This document shows positions 9,952-19,378 of a stretch of 64,000 bases of DNA, one piece after another. Source of the DNA: Eubacterium coprostanoligenes (lineage in GTDB: Bacteria > Bacillota > Clostridia > Oscillospirales > Acutalibacteraceae); NCBI RefSeq assembly GCF_900167205.1, contig NZ_FUWW01000008.1, forward strand, positions 1-64,000, written 5' to 3'. The stretch's first letter is position 1, and each line of letters opens with the position of its first letter. The notes beneath the pieces are model-generated. The model saw only the letters and a program-made list of their open reading frames with translations. It searched no databases and had not been told where the DNA came from. The translations under genes were made by a program, and so were the position numbers.

Positions 9952-12876
9952 ATGGCACATATAAAGGTTGTCAGACGCTCTATGCGTCCTGAAGAATGGA
10001 CAGATTTACGCTTCGGTTGGCTCAAAAGACATATTTATTCCTCAAAGTGGGAAATAACTAATTTGATGATTAAGGATGCCCGTCAGGTGTCCGAAATGGA
10101 GTTTGAATATTACAGCGATGATTACAGACCGCTCCAAAAAGGTGATATGTATTTTACCCCTGACGGCACGGCGTTTATCAAGGCTGATGTTGACATTCCA
10201 AAAGAACTTCAAGGCAAAGAATTGTGGTTTTCTCTGAAAACTGCTGCCGAAATTTGCGTCAAGGTCAACGGCAAATATGTTGGCGGTGTTGACCCAAACA
10301 GAGAGAGAATGCTCCTTTCTCCTTATGTTGACGATACAAAAACGCTTCATTTTGATATGATGGGCTATAACCGTTCAAAGCCGGATGATGAACGAAATCC
10401 TGAAAGTCTTTCTGTTCGTGGTTGCCGTCAAATCTTTGAGGGCGCATATATTTGCACGGTTAATCACGAGGTGCAGGATTTGGTGTGGGATTTTGAACTC
10501 CTGCTTGATATTGCAAAATCCGATTTATTCAACGAGGATTACCGTGATTTTCTTAATCGTGAACTTAACAACGCAATGAACTTCATTGATTTTGACAGCG
10601 ATGAGCTTACAGGAGTTGCGGAAGCTAAGAAATATATAGACGAGGTTATCTATGCAAATGACACATATAAGGGCACGGGTGATGTCGCACTTATTGCACA
10701 TTCTCACCTTGATATTGCGTATTATTGGCGCAGAATTCACGCTGTTCAAAAGAATTTGCGTACTGTGCTTATTCAGCTTCGCCTTATGGATAAGTATCCT
10801 GATTTCAAGTACACTCACACTCAACCATATGTGTACGAAACCTTGGAAAAGCATTATCCCGATGTGTTTAAGGAGCTTCAGCAAAAGGTTAAAAACGGTC
10901 AGTTTGAGCCTGTCGGCGCAATGTATGTTGAGCCTGATTGCAATATTCCGTGTGCCGAAAGTCTTATTCGTCAGTGCCTTTACGGTCAAAAAACATATAA
11001 GCGTATGTTCGGCAAGTATGTCAATAATGCTTGGTTGCCCGATGTGTTTGGCAACAGTTGGATTATGCCGCAAATCCTCAAAAAAAGCGGTGTTGATTAT
11101 TTTGTTTCAAACAAAATGTCAACTTGGAATGATACAAACCGTTTTCCGCACAATAATTTCATTTGGAAGGGAATTGACGGAAGCAGTGTTTATGCTTGTG
11201 TTCCGCCTACTCATTTCATCACTTGGAATGCTCCGTCTCAAATTCAGGAGAATTGGGAAGCATATATAGACAAAGACCAAGGCGGTCAAACTATGAATAT
11301 GTTTGGCTATGGTGACGGCGGTTCGGGCTGTACAGAGGAAATGATTGAACTTATGCACCGTTTTGATAAATTGTCCGTTATGCCAAAATGTGAGCATATG
11401 GGCGGTGCAGAATTCCTTGAAAAGAACCTTAAAGATAACAAAAATCTTGAGGTTTGGGACGGCGAACTGTACCTTGAAATGCACCGTGGCACATTCACCA
11501 CAAAAAGTAATTTGAAGCAGAAAAACAGACAGCTTGAATTCAAATTCAGAACTGCCGAGATGCTTTCTGTTTTGCGTGGGGATGATAATCGTGACACCCT
11601 CACCGCCTTGTATAAAAAATTTCTCGTAAATCAGTTCCACGACATTCTCCCGGGCTCTCATATTCACCCTGTTTATGAGGATGCAATGGCTGATTATGCC
11701 GAAATTGAAACTGCACTTGATGAAATCATCGGCACAGGCTCAAAGTATTTCAACACCCTCAATTTTGAGAGAAATGCACTTGCTTTTGTGCCAAATAAAA
11801 CCGGCTCTGCAACCCGTCACGGAGCAAAGGGAAATTGGCTTGTTCCGTCAATTCCTGCACTTTCGTCAAAGACTTTGCGTGCCACAAAGTACAACAATGA
11901 TTGGTTTACTTATAAAAACGGCACAATTACTACACCGTTTTACACCGCAAGCCTCAATTCTGACGGTTCGTTCTCATCGCTTTTTGACAATGAACTTTGC
12001 AGAGAGTGGACAGACGGCGACTTCAACAAGTTGAAGATTTATACCGACAATCCGGGCAACTATGACGCTTGGGATATTCTCCCTAACTATAAGGACAAGC
12101 AGATTGAAATTGAGGTCACAGAGCCTCTTGCAATCACCGAGCAGGACGGCGAGTGCGTAACTTTCAAAACTGTTTTGTCAACAGAAAAATCTTCGTGGAC
12201 AATGCTTGTCCGCTTTTTCCGTCAAAGCAGGGGAATAGAGGTTGAAAATCAGGTTTCGTGGAACGAAAAGCACAGACTTGCAAAGGTTGAATTCGCTTCA
12301 AATATCCTCACTCGAAAAGCTCTTTGCGACACTTCAGCAGGCTTTATCGAACGAGAAACAAACAAAAACACCACTTGGCAGCAGGCGAGATTTGAGGTTT
12401 GCCACCATAAGTGGTGCGATATGTCGGAAACAGGCGGAGGTATTTCTCTCATAAATGAGGGCAAGTACGGTGTCGGATTTGATGAAAACAAAATGAGTCT
12501 TTCTCTTCTTCGTGCAACAATCCGCCCTGATGTCACTTCCGATATGGGCAATCACGATTTTTGCTATATGATTATGCCACATAGCGGTGACGCTGTTTCT
12601 GCCGATATAAACAAAATTGCACTTCAATATAATGCACCGCTTGTAAAGGCTGATGTTGAGTGGTCGCTTTCGACATTTGAACCGCTTTATCTTCAGGCAG
12701 TTAAGAAGGCGGAGGACAGCGAAATGACAGTTGTCAGATTGTCCGAGCAAAACGGCTCAAGAGGCGAAATTAAACTCGACAGAACCGTTAAGTTCCTCAA
12801 TATGCTTGAAGAAGAAATCGGCGAAACCGATACAATCCGGTATTCACCGTTTGAAATTATAACATTGGGAGTTTGA
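9952..12876 (+). CDS. Alpha-mannosidase, glycoside hydrolase family 38
   Basis: This 974-residue GH38 enzyme removes alpha-linked mannose. The zinc-binding N-terminal catalytic motif AHSHLDIAYYWR has His250, His252 (less certain) and Asp254, and the nucleophile motif WLPDVFGNSW has Asp364. The metal-site HDILPGSHIHPVYEDA follows in the middle domain. The C-terminal beta-rich half (NYDAWDILPNY, then HDFCYMIMPHSG) is typical of the bacterial long form. No signal peptide is seen, so it should be cytoplasmic like the GH29 enzyme. It starts behind AAGGAGGG. Together with the symporter and fucosidase it suggests degradation of imported mannose- and fucose-bearing glycans, for example host N-glycan fragments (inferred). 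Confidence 0.93.
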   Translation: MAHIKVVRRSMRPEEWTDLRFGWLKRHIYSSKWEITNLMIKDARQVSEMEFEYYSDDYRPLQKGDMYFTPDGTAFIKADVDIPKELQGKELWFSLKTAAEICVKVNGKYVGGVDPNRERMLLSPYVDDTKTLHFDMMGYNRSKPDDERNPESLSVRGCRQIFEGAYICTVNHEVQDLVWDFELLLDIAKSDLFNEDYRDFLNRELNNAMNFIDFDSDELTGVAEAKKYIDEVIYANDTYKGTGDVALIAHSHLDIAYYWRRIHAVQKNLRTVLIQLRLMDKYPDFKYTHTQPYVYETLEKHYPDVFKELQQKVKNGQFEPVGAMYVEPDCNIPCAESLIRQCLYGQKTYKRMFGKYVNNAWLPDVFGNSWIMPQILKKSGVDYFVSNKMSTWNDTNRFPHNNFIWKGIDGSSVYACVPPTHFITWNAPSQIQENWEAYIDKDQGGQTMNMFGYGDGGSGCTEEMIELMHRFDKLSVMPKCEHMGGAEFLEKNLKDNKNLEVWDGELYLEMHRGTFTTKSNLKQKNRQLEFKFRTAEMLSVLRGDDNRDTLTALYKKFLVNQFHDILPGSHIHPVYEDAMADYAEIETALDEIIGTGSKYFNTLNFERNALAFVPNKTGSATRHGAKGNWLVPSIPALSSKTLRATKYNNDWFTYKNGTITTPFYTASLNSDGSFSSLFDNELCREWTDGDFNKLKIYTDNPGNYDAWDILPNYKDKQIEIEVTEPLAITEQDGECVTFKTVLSTEKSSWTMLVRFFRQSRGIEVENQVSWNEKHRLAKVEFASNILTRKALCDTSAGFIERETNKNTTWQQARFEVCHHKWCDMSETGGGISLINEGKYGVGFDENKMSLSLLRATIRPDVTSDMGNHDFCYMIMPHSGDAVSADINKIALQYNAPLVKADVEWSLSTFEPLYLQAVKKAEDSEMTVVRLSEQNGSRGEIKLDRTVKFLNMLEEEIGETDTIRYSPFEIITLGV

Positions 12877-12878
12877 TT

Positions 12879-13280
12879 ATGCCGACTTCGTTAATTGTGG
12901 GCATTGTTGTTGCCGTGATTATTGTTCTCGGAGTTGTAGTATTTCCGATTGTCAATAAGCACCAACTTAAAAATATGCCTTATGACCAGCAGATCAGAAT
13001 AATTATGAAAAGCGCCAATAAACTGCACTATTTTAAAAATATTTCTGACGGCACAAAAGGTACGCTGATTTATGTAAAAAATAAGCGCAAAATCCTTGCG
13101 TATCCGTGGATGCTTATAGACGGCAAAATGCTTTGCACAAAGGCAAATCCGTTTGATAAATGGGATTATCCCGAGGAGCAACCGCCTTTTACCGATGAAG
13201 AAGTGCAAATAGCACTCCGAGAACTTGAAAAATACAATAAGCACTCCGCAGTAAAACTATATTTACAGGAAATAAAATGA
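12879..13280 (+). CDS. Small N-terminally anchored protein of unknown function
   Basis: This 133-residue protein is not recognised. Residues ~4-25 (LIVGIVVAVIIVLGVVVFPIV) form one hydrophobic helix, followed by a basic, soluble region with KGTLIYVKNKRKILAYPWML in the middle. The in-frame TTG at 12873 overlaps the mannosidase stop, so the ATG at 12879 is preferred; GGGAG lies upstream. It is tightly packed between the mannosidase gene and cca (1-bp gap) and is probably co-transcribed. A single-pass membrane protein with a cytoplasmic domain is the best description. Confidence 0.7.
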   Translation: MPTSLIVGIVVAVIIVLGVVVFPIVNKHQLKNMPYDQQIRIIMKSANKLHYFKNISDGTKGTLIYVKNKRKILAYPWMLIDGKMLCTKANPFDKWDYPEEQPPFTDEEVQIALRELEKYNKHSAVKLYLQEIK

Positions 13281-13281
13281 T

Positions 13282-14622
13282 ATGAATTTGCCAAATGATG
13301 CAAAAATGCTAATATCTCTGTTTGAGCATAACGGTCACTCTGCCTACGCTGTGGGCGGTTGTGTCCGTGATGCTCTTATGGGCGTTGTCGAAAAAGATAT
13401 TGACATAACCACATCTGCCACTCCTGAGCAGACGGAGCAGATTTTGGCAAACAACGGCATAAAGTTTATAGAAACAGGCATAAAGCATGGCACGGTTACG
13501 GCACTTGTCAATCATATTCCGTATGAGATAACCACATTTCGTACCGAGGGCAAGTATGCCGATAACCGCCATCCCGACAGCGTTGATTTTGTAACGGATG
13601 TAAGGCTTGACCTTGCACGCCGTGACTTCACTATGAACGCAATTGCGTATAACGACACGGTCGGTTTTGTTGATTGCTTCGGCGGTGTCGATGATATAAA
13701 AAACAAGATTATTCGTGCCGTGGGTGACTCGGATAAAAGGTTTGAAGAAGATGCACTTCGCATTATGCGTTGTATTCGCTTTGCTTCTGTTCTCGGTTTT
13801 GATATTGAAGAAAACACTTCAAGAGCCGTACACGACAATAAAGAACTGTTGAAAAATATTGCTGTTGAACGAATTTATGTTGAACTTATCAAACTTCTTA
13901 TGGGTAAAAATTGTGAGCGGGTTTTGCTTGAGTATAAGGATGTAATCGGCGTGATTATTCCCGAACTTGTGCCGACTTTTTATTGCCGACAGGTCAGCAA
14001 ATGGCATATTTATGATGTTTACACTCATATTGCAAAATCCGTTGCAGTTGCACCGAATAAGGACTATATTCGCCTTGCACTTCTTTTTCACGACATTGCA
14101 AAGCCGCAAACCAAAACAACGGACGAAAACGGCAACGACCATTTCAAATTCCACGGCTTTGAGGGTGAAAAAATAACCGCAATTGTTCTCAAAAGGTTAA
14201 AGGTCAGCAACGATGTTTTCAACAAGGTCACTATGCTTGTAAAATATCACGATGACCACATCACAACCAAACATAAGAATATCAAAAAATGGCTTCGTGT
14301 TTTCGGTGAGGATATGATTTTTGATTATATTGATTTGAAAATTGCCGACCTTTCAACGCACAATCTAACCTATGCACAGGAGGAAATTGACACCCTTTAC
14401 AAAATCAGAGAGATTACCGCACAGGTTATTGCATCGGGTGAGCCGTATAGGGTGAGCGACCTTGCAATTACGGGCAAAGATTTGATTGCACTCGGCTACC
14501 AAGGTCACGAAATCGCAGAAGAACTTGACGCTCTTGTCAAAATCGTTTCGGGCGACCCAAATTGCAATACAAAAGAAAAACTCATTCATCAGGCTGTTTC
14601 GGATATAAAAAACAATGCTTGA
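13282..14622 (+). CDS. cca: CCA tRNA nucleotidyltransferase
   Basis: This 446-residue class II nucleotidyltransferase adds or repairs the CCA end of tRNAs. It has the GGCVRD motif (25-30), the catalytic acidic pair EKDIDIT (Asp39, Asp41), LARRDFTMNAIAY, and the EDALRIMRCIRFASVLGF motif of the neck helix. An HD-type motif (LLFHDIAKP) lies in the second half, as in the bacterial proteins that also have phosphatase or phosphodiesterase activity. Length is usual. A hairpin shared with the convergent rodA gene ends transcription. Confidence 0.95.
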   Translation: MNLPNDAKMLISLFEHNGHSAYAVGGCVRDALMGVVEKDIDITTSATPEQTEQILANNGIKFIETGIKHGTVTALVNHIPYEITTFRTEGKYADNRHPDSVDFVTDVRLDLARRDFTMNAIAYNDTVGFVDCFGGVDDIKNKIIRAVGDSDKRFEEDALRIMRCIRFASVLGFDIEENTSRAVHDNKELLKNIAVERIYVELIKLLMGKNCERVLLEYKDVIGVIIPELVPTFYCRQVSKWHIYDVYTHIAKSVAVAPNKDYIRLALLFHDIAKPQTKTTDENGNDHFKFHGFEGEKITAIVLKRLKVSNDVFNKVTMLVKYHDDHITTKHKNIKKWLRVFGEDMIFDYIDLKIADLSTHNLTYAQEEIDTLYKIREITAQVIASGEPYRVSDLAITGKDLIALGYQGHEIAEELDALVKIVSGDPNCNTKEKLIHQAVSDIKNNA

Positions 14623-14630
14623 TGTCCATA

Positions 14631-14651
14631 GGCGAACACAGTTCGCCCCTA
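14631..14651. repeat. Short REP-like palindrome
   Basis: ggcgaac-aca-gttcgcc followed by cctac lies between cca and the shared terminator. Reading gtaggggcgaactgtg on the other strand, it resembles interspersed palindromes common in gut Clostridia genomes. No second copy was seen in this window. Confidence 0.5.
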
Positions 14652-14670
14652 CGCACAAACACAAAGAAAA

Positions 14671-14698
14671 ACTCTACGATACCGAAATATCGTAGAGT
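14671..14698. terminator. Bidirectional terminator between cca and rodA
   Basis: actctacgata / tatcgtagagt, an 11-bp perfect stem with a ccgaaa loop. It is flanked by T-rich runs on the plus side (catttttattttg) and, on the minus side, by the complement of aaagaaaa. Confidence 0.9.
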
Positions 14699-14703
14699 CA
14701 TTT

Positions 14704-15885
14704 TTATTTTGTATAGAACAATGTTTCTCTCGGTGCTCGTGAAAATCTGTACACCGAATACTCAATTCCGAGTGCCAAATAAATGCACAGTGAACTTGAA
14801 CCGCCTGCCGAGAACAACGGAAGCGTGATACCGATACACGGCAAAAGCGACAGCTCCATGCCGACATTAACGAGTATCTGTGCAAACAGCATAACCGCAA
14901 TGCCTCCACACATCAAATATCCAACATTATCTCTTGCGTTCATTGCGATTTTGATAACTCTCAAAACAAGGAAAAACAAAATCAGCAGGGCAGCCATTGT
15001 GCCGACAAATCCAAATTCTTCACCTGCAACGGTAAGCACCATATCACTTTCGTTAACGGGAACCGCACCGCTCTGCGTCATATTTCCGTGCAAAAAGCCT
15101 TGCCCGAAAAGTCCGCCCGAACCCATTGCGATTTTGCCGTTCGTTTGCTGATACATAGCGTCTGCGTATTGTTCAGGGTAGAACAAAGCAACAATTCTCT
15201 GCCTTTGAATACCGTCAATTATGCCTGCTTTCCAAGCAACTGCAAATCCAACGAATATTGCACAAAAGCCTGCAATGAAGTAGCCGATGTTAACTCTTGA
15301 TAAGAACAGCATACCGATGAACATAATGAGGAAAATAAGTGCCGAGCCTGCGTCACCCGTAAGCAGTACAAGACCTACAGGGATTGCACCGTGGATAACA
15401 AGCGGAATAATCGTTTTCAGCTTGTTGATTTTATCTCTGACCAAATCAAGATGGTAGGAAAACGAAATGATGAATCCTACTTTTAATAATTCTGATGGTT
15501 GGAAATAAAAAACTTTGAGGTCAATCCAACATTTTGAATCGGGTCGTGATTCGGGTGCAACACCAAAGAAGAATGTAAATATCATCAACCCGACACAACC
15601 GGCGGCGATAATCGGCCATAGCTTTGAAATAACATCATAGTCGATGTTTGAAACTGCAATAGAAATAACAAAGCCGATTATAATCGAAACAAGCATTGAC
15701 CTGACATCACTTGATATAACTCTTCCGCCTGAAAGTGAAGAATACGATGCACTGTACACAAGCATAAGTCCGTAGATTGATGCCGAAAGTGCCGTGAGCA
15801 TTGTAACAAAGTCCGTGCCTTTAATCAGTGTCCATATTGAGTTTTTTCGTTTTAGTATGTTTGAATCAACTGCCAGGGTTGCCAT
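14704..15885 (-). CDS. rodA: SEDS-family peptidoglycan glycosyltransferase RodA
   Basis: This 393-residue polytopic membrane protein of the RodA/FtsW/SpoVE family polymerises lipid II during wall elongation. Family motifs are SRPDSKCWIDL, FQPSELLKVGFI, GDAGSALIF, NESDMVLTVAGEEFGFVG and LPLFSAGGSSSL. About ten hydrophobic segments are visible. RodA is preferred over FtsW or SpoVE because of the early motif spacing, but paralogues are hard to separate. The ATG is preceded by AGGAGG. It is a single gene, convergent with cca and divergent from fhs. Confidence 0.88.
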   Translation of the reverse strand: MATLAVDSNILKRKNSIWTLIKGTDFVTMLTALSASIYGLMLVYSASYSSLSGGRVISSDVRSMLVSIIIGFVISIAVSNIDYDVISKLWPIIAAGCVGLMIFTFFFGVAPESRPDSKCWIDLKVFYFQPSELLKVGFIISFSYHLDLVRDKINKLKTIIPLVIHGAIPVGLVLLTGDAGSALIFLIMFIGMLFLSRVNIGYFIAGFCAIFVGFAVAWKAGIIDGIQRQRIVALFYPEQYADAMYQQTNGKIAMGSGGLFGQGFLHGNMTQSGAVPVNESDMVLTVAGEEFGFVGTMAALLILFFLVLRVIKIAMNARDNVGYLMCGGIAVMLFAQILVNVGMELSLLPCIGITLPLFSAGGSSSLCIYLALGIEYSVYRFSRAPRETLFYTK

Positions 15886-15914
15886 CGCACTCCTCCTTTT
15901 GCAGTAATATATTT

Positions 15915-15943
15915 ATTATATTATGTATTCTCCTATTTTTCAA
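15915..15943 (-). promoter_or_regulatory. Sigma-A promoter of rodA
   Basis: On the minus strand: TTGAAA (15943-15938), a 17-nt spacer, and TATAAT (15920-15915). Confidence 0.75.
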
Positions 15944-15964
15944 TATAAATAATAAATTTTTATG

Positions 15965-15993
15965 TTGGAATGTTTTGCAATATGTGTTATAAT
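15965..15993 (+). promoter_or_regulatory. Sigma-A promoter of the fhs operon
   Basis: TTGGAA (15965-15970), a 17-nt spacer, and TATAAT (15988-15993), 32 bp before the start codon. Confidence 0.8.
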
Positions 15994-16025
15994 ATATTTC
16001 ACTAATAAATATGGAGAGAAAATCT

Positions 16026-17693
16026 ATGCTCACAGATATTGAAATTGCTCAAAACGCAAAAATGAAGGATATTAACAAAATTGCCGCTTCTCTCGGCATT
16101 TCGTCTGATGAAATAGACCCTTACGGTCACTATAAAGCAAAAATATCCGATTCTGTTATGGAACGATTAAAAGATAAAAAGGACGGCAAGCTCATTCTTG
16201 TAACCGCTGTAAACCCGACACCGGCTGGTGAGGGCAAAACAACGGTTTCTATCGGTCTCGGTGAAGCTATGAGCCAAATCGGCAAAAAAGCGATTATTGC
16301 ACTTCGTGAGCCGTCACTCGGTCCTGTCTTTGGCATTAAAGGCGGTGCAGCAGGCGGCGGATATTCACAGGTTGTGCCTATGGAGGACATAAATCTTCAC
16401 TTCACAGGCGATATGCACGCAATCACATCGGCAAATAATTTGATGTGTGCAATGCTCGACAATTCCATTCAGCAGGGCAATGAACTCAATATTGACCCAA
16501 GAAGAATTCAGGTTAAGCGTTGCCTTGATATGAACGACCGTGCGCTTCGCAACATCATCAATTCCCTTGGCGGAAAACTCAACGGTATCCCTCGTGAGGA
16601 CCATTTTTGTATCACCGTTGCAAGCGAGGTTATGGCAATTCTTTGCCTTGCCTCCGATTTGTTTGATTTAAGGGAAAGACTCGGCAATATTCTTGTTGCT
16701 TACACATTTGACGGTCAGCCTGTTTATTGCAAGGACATCAAGGCAAACGGTGCGATGACCGTTCTTCTCAAGGAAGCTATTAAACCGAACCTTGTGCAAA
16801 CTCTTGAAAATACTCCGGCAATTATGCACGGCGGTCCTTTTGCAAATATTGCACACGGCTGTAACTCTGTTCGTGCAACAAAGACCGCACTTAAACTTGC
16901 GGATTACACAATTACCGAAGCGGGCTTCGGTTCTGATCTCGGTGCTGAAAAGTTTATGGATATTAAGTGCCGTTTCGCCGGTTTAGCTCCGTCTTGCGTT
17001 GTTTTGGTTTCAACCGTTCGTTCAATGAAATATAACGGTGGCGTTGCAAAGGAAGACCTCAAGGAAGAAAATCTCGAAGCACTCAAAAAGGGTAGCGTAA
17101 ATCTCGGTGCTCATATTGATAATCTTAAAAAATTCGGCGTTCCCGTTGTTGTTGCAATCAATCATTTCTATGCCGATACCCAAGCAGAAATTGATTATAT
17201 CGAGCAGTATTGCAAGGAAAAAGGCGCTGATTTTGCAGTAACCAAATGTTTTGCCGAGGGTGGCAAGGGCGGAACCCAACTTGCTCAAAAGGTTGTTGAT
17301 GCTTGCGAAAAGGAAAATAATTTCCACTGCCTTTATGACCTTGATATGCCTGTTTATGAAAAAATCGAAACTATCGCAAAAGAAATCTACGGTGCAGACG
17401 GCGTTGATTTCACCAAAGAAGCAAGAAATGCTATTGACGGATTTATAAAATTGGGTGCCGATAAAATGCCTGTATGTATGGCAAAAACACAGTACAGTTT
17501 ATCGGATAATCCAAAACTTCTCGGTAAGCCGGAAAACTTCAGAATTACTGTTTCTTCGGCTTCTCTTTCAAACGGCGCAGGATTCATTGTTTGTCAAACA
17601 GGCTCAATTATGACTATGCCGGGACTTTCAAAATCTCCTGCCGCATACAGAATTGATATTGACGAAAACGGCAATACGGTGGGTCTTTTCTGA
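16026..17693 (+). CDS. fhs: Formate--tetrahydrofolate ligase
   Basis: This 555-residue cytoplasmic enzyme makes 10-formyltetrahydrofolate from formate, THF and ATP. It has the ATP-binding loop [18 protein letters not shown] near residues 65-80, [20 protein letters not shown], and [20 protein letters not shown]. The start at 16026 follows GGAGAG with a 7-nt gap; the in-frame ATG at 16011 is part of that ribosome site. The stop overlaps the tsaE start (ATGA). It feeds one-carbon units to purines and formyl-methionine, and is widespread in Clostridia, including non-acetogens. Confidence 0.97.
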   Translation: MLTDIEIAQNAKMKDINKIAASLGISSDEIDPYGHYKAKISDSVMERLKDKKDGKLILVTAVNPTPAGEGKTTVSIGLGEAMSQIGKKAIIALREPSLGPVFGIKGGAAGGGYSQVVPMEDINLHFTGDMHAITSANNLMCAMLDNSIQQGNELNIDPRRIQVKRCLDMNDRALRNIINSLGGKLNGIPREDHFCITVASEVMAILCLASDLFDLRERLGNILVAYTFDGQPVYCKDIKANGAMTVLLKEAIKPNLVQTLENTPAIMHGGPFANIAHGCNSVRATKTALKLADYTITEAGFGSDLGAEKFMDIKCRFAGLAPSCVVLVSTVRSMKYNGGVAKEDLKEENLEALKKGSVNLGAHIDNLKKFGVPVVVAINHFYADTQAEIDYIEQYCKEKGADFAVTKCFAEGGKGGTQLAQKVVDACEKENNFHCLYDLDMPVYEKIETIAKEIYGADGVDFTKEARNAIDGFIKLGADKMPVCMAKTQYSLSDNPKLLGKPENFRITVSSASLSNGAGFIVCQTGSIMTMPGLSKSPAAYRIDIDENGNTVGLF

Positions 17694-18130
17694 TGAAAGA
17701 AGTTATTACTTACAGCTATGAAGAAACGCTTGCTATGGCGAGCGATTATGCCAAAACTTTGCCAAAGGGCAGTGTAATTGGCTTTGTCGGCGGACTCGGT
17801 ATGGGCAAAACAGCTTTTACAACCGGCTTTGTAAAAGGACTTGGCATCAATGCCGATGTGTCCTCTCCGACTTTTGCCATATGTAATGATTATATCGGCG
17901 AAAAAGCAAGGGTTTATCATTTTGATATGTACAGGGTTGAAAGCTGGGACGACCTTTATTCCACAGGTTTTTTCGATTATCTCGAAACAGATGCCTACAT
18001 TCTTGCCGAATGGAGCGAAAATGTTTTCGGTGCTCTGCCCGATGACGCCGTTATTATTGAAATAGAAAAAATTTATGAAAATACTCGCAAGTTTATTTTC
18101 AAATCAAAATCAGATTATATCGAGGATTGA
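17693..18130 (+). CDS. tsaE: tRNA threonylcarbamoyladenosine ATPase TsaE
   Basis: This 145-residue P-loop protein acts with TsaB and TsaD in making t6A at position 37 of ANN-decoding tRNAs. The Walker A motif GGLGMGKT (33-40) and the family motifs SSPTFAICNDY, HFDMYR and ILAEWSENV are present. It overlaps the end of fhs by 1 bp and is followed 1 bp later by tsaB. The usual third partner tsaD is not beside them; see the TsaD-like gene at 45441. Confidence 0.95.
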   Translation: MKEVITYSYEETLAMASDYAKTLPKGSVIGFVGGLGMGKTAFTTGFVKGLGINADVSSPTFAICNDYIGEKARVYHFDMYRVESWDDLYSTGFFDYLETDAYILAEWSENVFGALPDDAVIIEIEKIYENTRKFIFKSKSDYIED

Positions 18131-18131
18131 T

Positions 18132-18803
18132 ATGCTTTTATCAATGGATTCAAGTGCCGTCACAGCTTCTGTTGCTTTGACTGACGGCGATGAAATTATA
18201 AAAAGTGAATTTGTAAATTCGGGACTTACTCATAGCGAAACATTGCTTCCTATGATTACAAGAGTTATGGACGGTCACAAATACAGCGAACTTGACGGAA
18301 TTGCAATCACAGCAGGTCCGGGTTCTTTCACAGGTGTTCGTATCGGCGTTGCAACGGTTAAAGGACTTGCATTTAATGATGACATCCCTTGTTTCTCCGT
18401 TTCAACATTGGAGGCAATAGCGTATAATTTTGTTGACAAAAACGCTGTTGTTTGTGCTGTTATGGACGCAAGAAGGATGCAGTTCTATAATGCTTTGTTC
18501 AGAGTTCAAAACGGTAAGGTTGAGCGTCTTTGCGATGATAGGGCAATTTCTATCGAAGATTTACGAAATGAGCTTAAACAGTACGACAAGGTTGTTATTG
18601 CCGGTGACGGTGCAAAACTCTGTTTTCATAATATCGAACTTGAAAATTGCACTCTTGCTGATGATGACCGAATTTATCAAAATGCCGTAGGCGTTGCCAA
18701 GGCGGCACAAAATAAAAATGCAATCTCTCCCAAGGCACTTATGCCTGTTTATTTAAGACAGAGCCAAGCCGAAAGAGAATTGAAATTAAAATTAAAAAGA
18801 TAA
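18132..18803 (+). CDS. tsaB: tRNA threonylcarbamoyladenosine protein TsaB
   Basis: This 223-residue member of the ASKHA fold scaffolds TsaD in t6A synthesis. It starts MLLSMDSSAVTASVAL and carries the hallmark GPGSFTGVRIG (62-72) and VCAVMDARR motifs. An upstream in-frame ATG at 18075 lies inside tsaE and would add 19 unrelated residues, so 18132 is chosen. Co-transcribed with fhs-tsaE; rpiB follows after 11 bp. Confidence 0.94.
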   Translation: MLLSMDSSAVTASVALTDGDEIIKSEFVNSGLTHSETLLPMITRVMDGHKYSELDGIAITAGPGSFTGVRIGVATVKGLAFNDDIPCFSVSTLEAIAYNFVDKNAVVCAVMDARRMQFYNALFRVQNGKVERLCDDRAISIEDLRNELKQYDKVVIAGDGAKLCFHNIELENCTLADDDRIYQNAVGVAKAAQNKNAISPKALMPVYLRQSQAERELKLKLKR

Positions 18804-18814
18804 GGAGAATAATT

Positions 18815-19267
18815 ATGACAATAGTTTTAGGTTCGGACCACGCAGGATTTCCGCTTAAAGAGGCTGTTCGTGCTCATTTTGAAGAAAAGGGGATTGACTA
18901 TATCGATGTAGGTTGTTATTCTCCAGAAAGATTTGATTATGCCGTTTCGGCTCAAATCGCTTGCGATAAGGTGTCTGCGGGTGAAGCCGATATGGCAATT
19001 CTTTGTTGTGGTACAGGTGTTGGTATTTCTATGGCTGCCAATAAGGTAAAGGGTATCAGAGCTTGCTGTTGCAGCGATTATTTCAGTGCAAAGTATACCC
19101 GACTTCACAACGATGCAAACTGCCTTTGCATGGGTGCTCGTGTTATCGGTGAGGGCACAGCAATTGAACTTGTTGATGTATTTATCAATACAAAATTTGA
19201 GGGCGGCAGACATCAAACAAGAATTGACCAAATTATGGCCATCGAAAACGGTGAAAAATTATATTAA
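18815..19267 (+). CDS. rpiB: Ribose-5-phosphate isomerase B
   Basis: This 150-residue LacAB/RpiB-family isomerase interconverts ribose 5-phosphate and ribulose 5-phosphate. It has GSDHAGFPLK at the N-terminus, CCGTGVGISMAANKVKGIRA with Cys65 as the expected catalytic base, and RLHNDANCLCMG with His98. Length is typical. It follows AAGGAG. It is the last gene of the fhs-tsaE-tsaB-rpiB unit and ends at an intrinsic terminator. Related enzymes also act on allose phosphate. Confidence 0.93.
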   Translation: MTIVLGSDHAGFPLKEAVRAHFEEKGIDYIDVGCYSPERFDYAVSAQIACDKVSAGEADMAILCCGTGVGISMAANKVKGIRACCCSDYFSAKYTRLHNDANCLCMGARVIGEGTAIELVDVFINTKFEGGRHQTRIDQIMAIENGEKLY

Positions 19268-19281
19268 TCTAAACCTTTTAA

Positions 19282-19306
19282 GGCTCCTCTTGTTGCAAGG
19301 GGAGCC
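19282..19306 (+). terminator. Terminator of the fhs-rpiB unit
   Basis: ggctcctcttg / caaggggagcc, 11 bp with one G-T pair and a ttg loop, then gttgttattt. Confidence 0.85.
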
Positions 19307-19339
19307 GTTGTTATTTATCAACCATTAATTATAAAAATA

Positions 19340-19367
19340 AACCCTGTAGATTTTACTCTACAGGGTT
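19340..19367 (-). terminator. Terminator of the downstream lipoprotein gene
   Basis: aaccctgtaga / tctacagggtt, an 11-bp perfect stem with a six-base loop. On the minus strand it is followed by a T-rich stretch (complement of ataaaaataa), just past the stop at 19379. Confidence 0.85.
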
Positions 19368-19378
19368 GTTTGTTTAGT

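Noticed and set aside
3726-12876. Recently transferred island for the glycan genes
   Set aside because: Codon use and base composition look like the neighbours and no integrase, att-like repeats or tRNA border are present.
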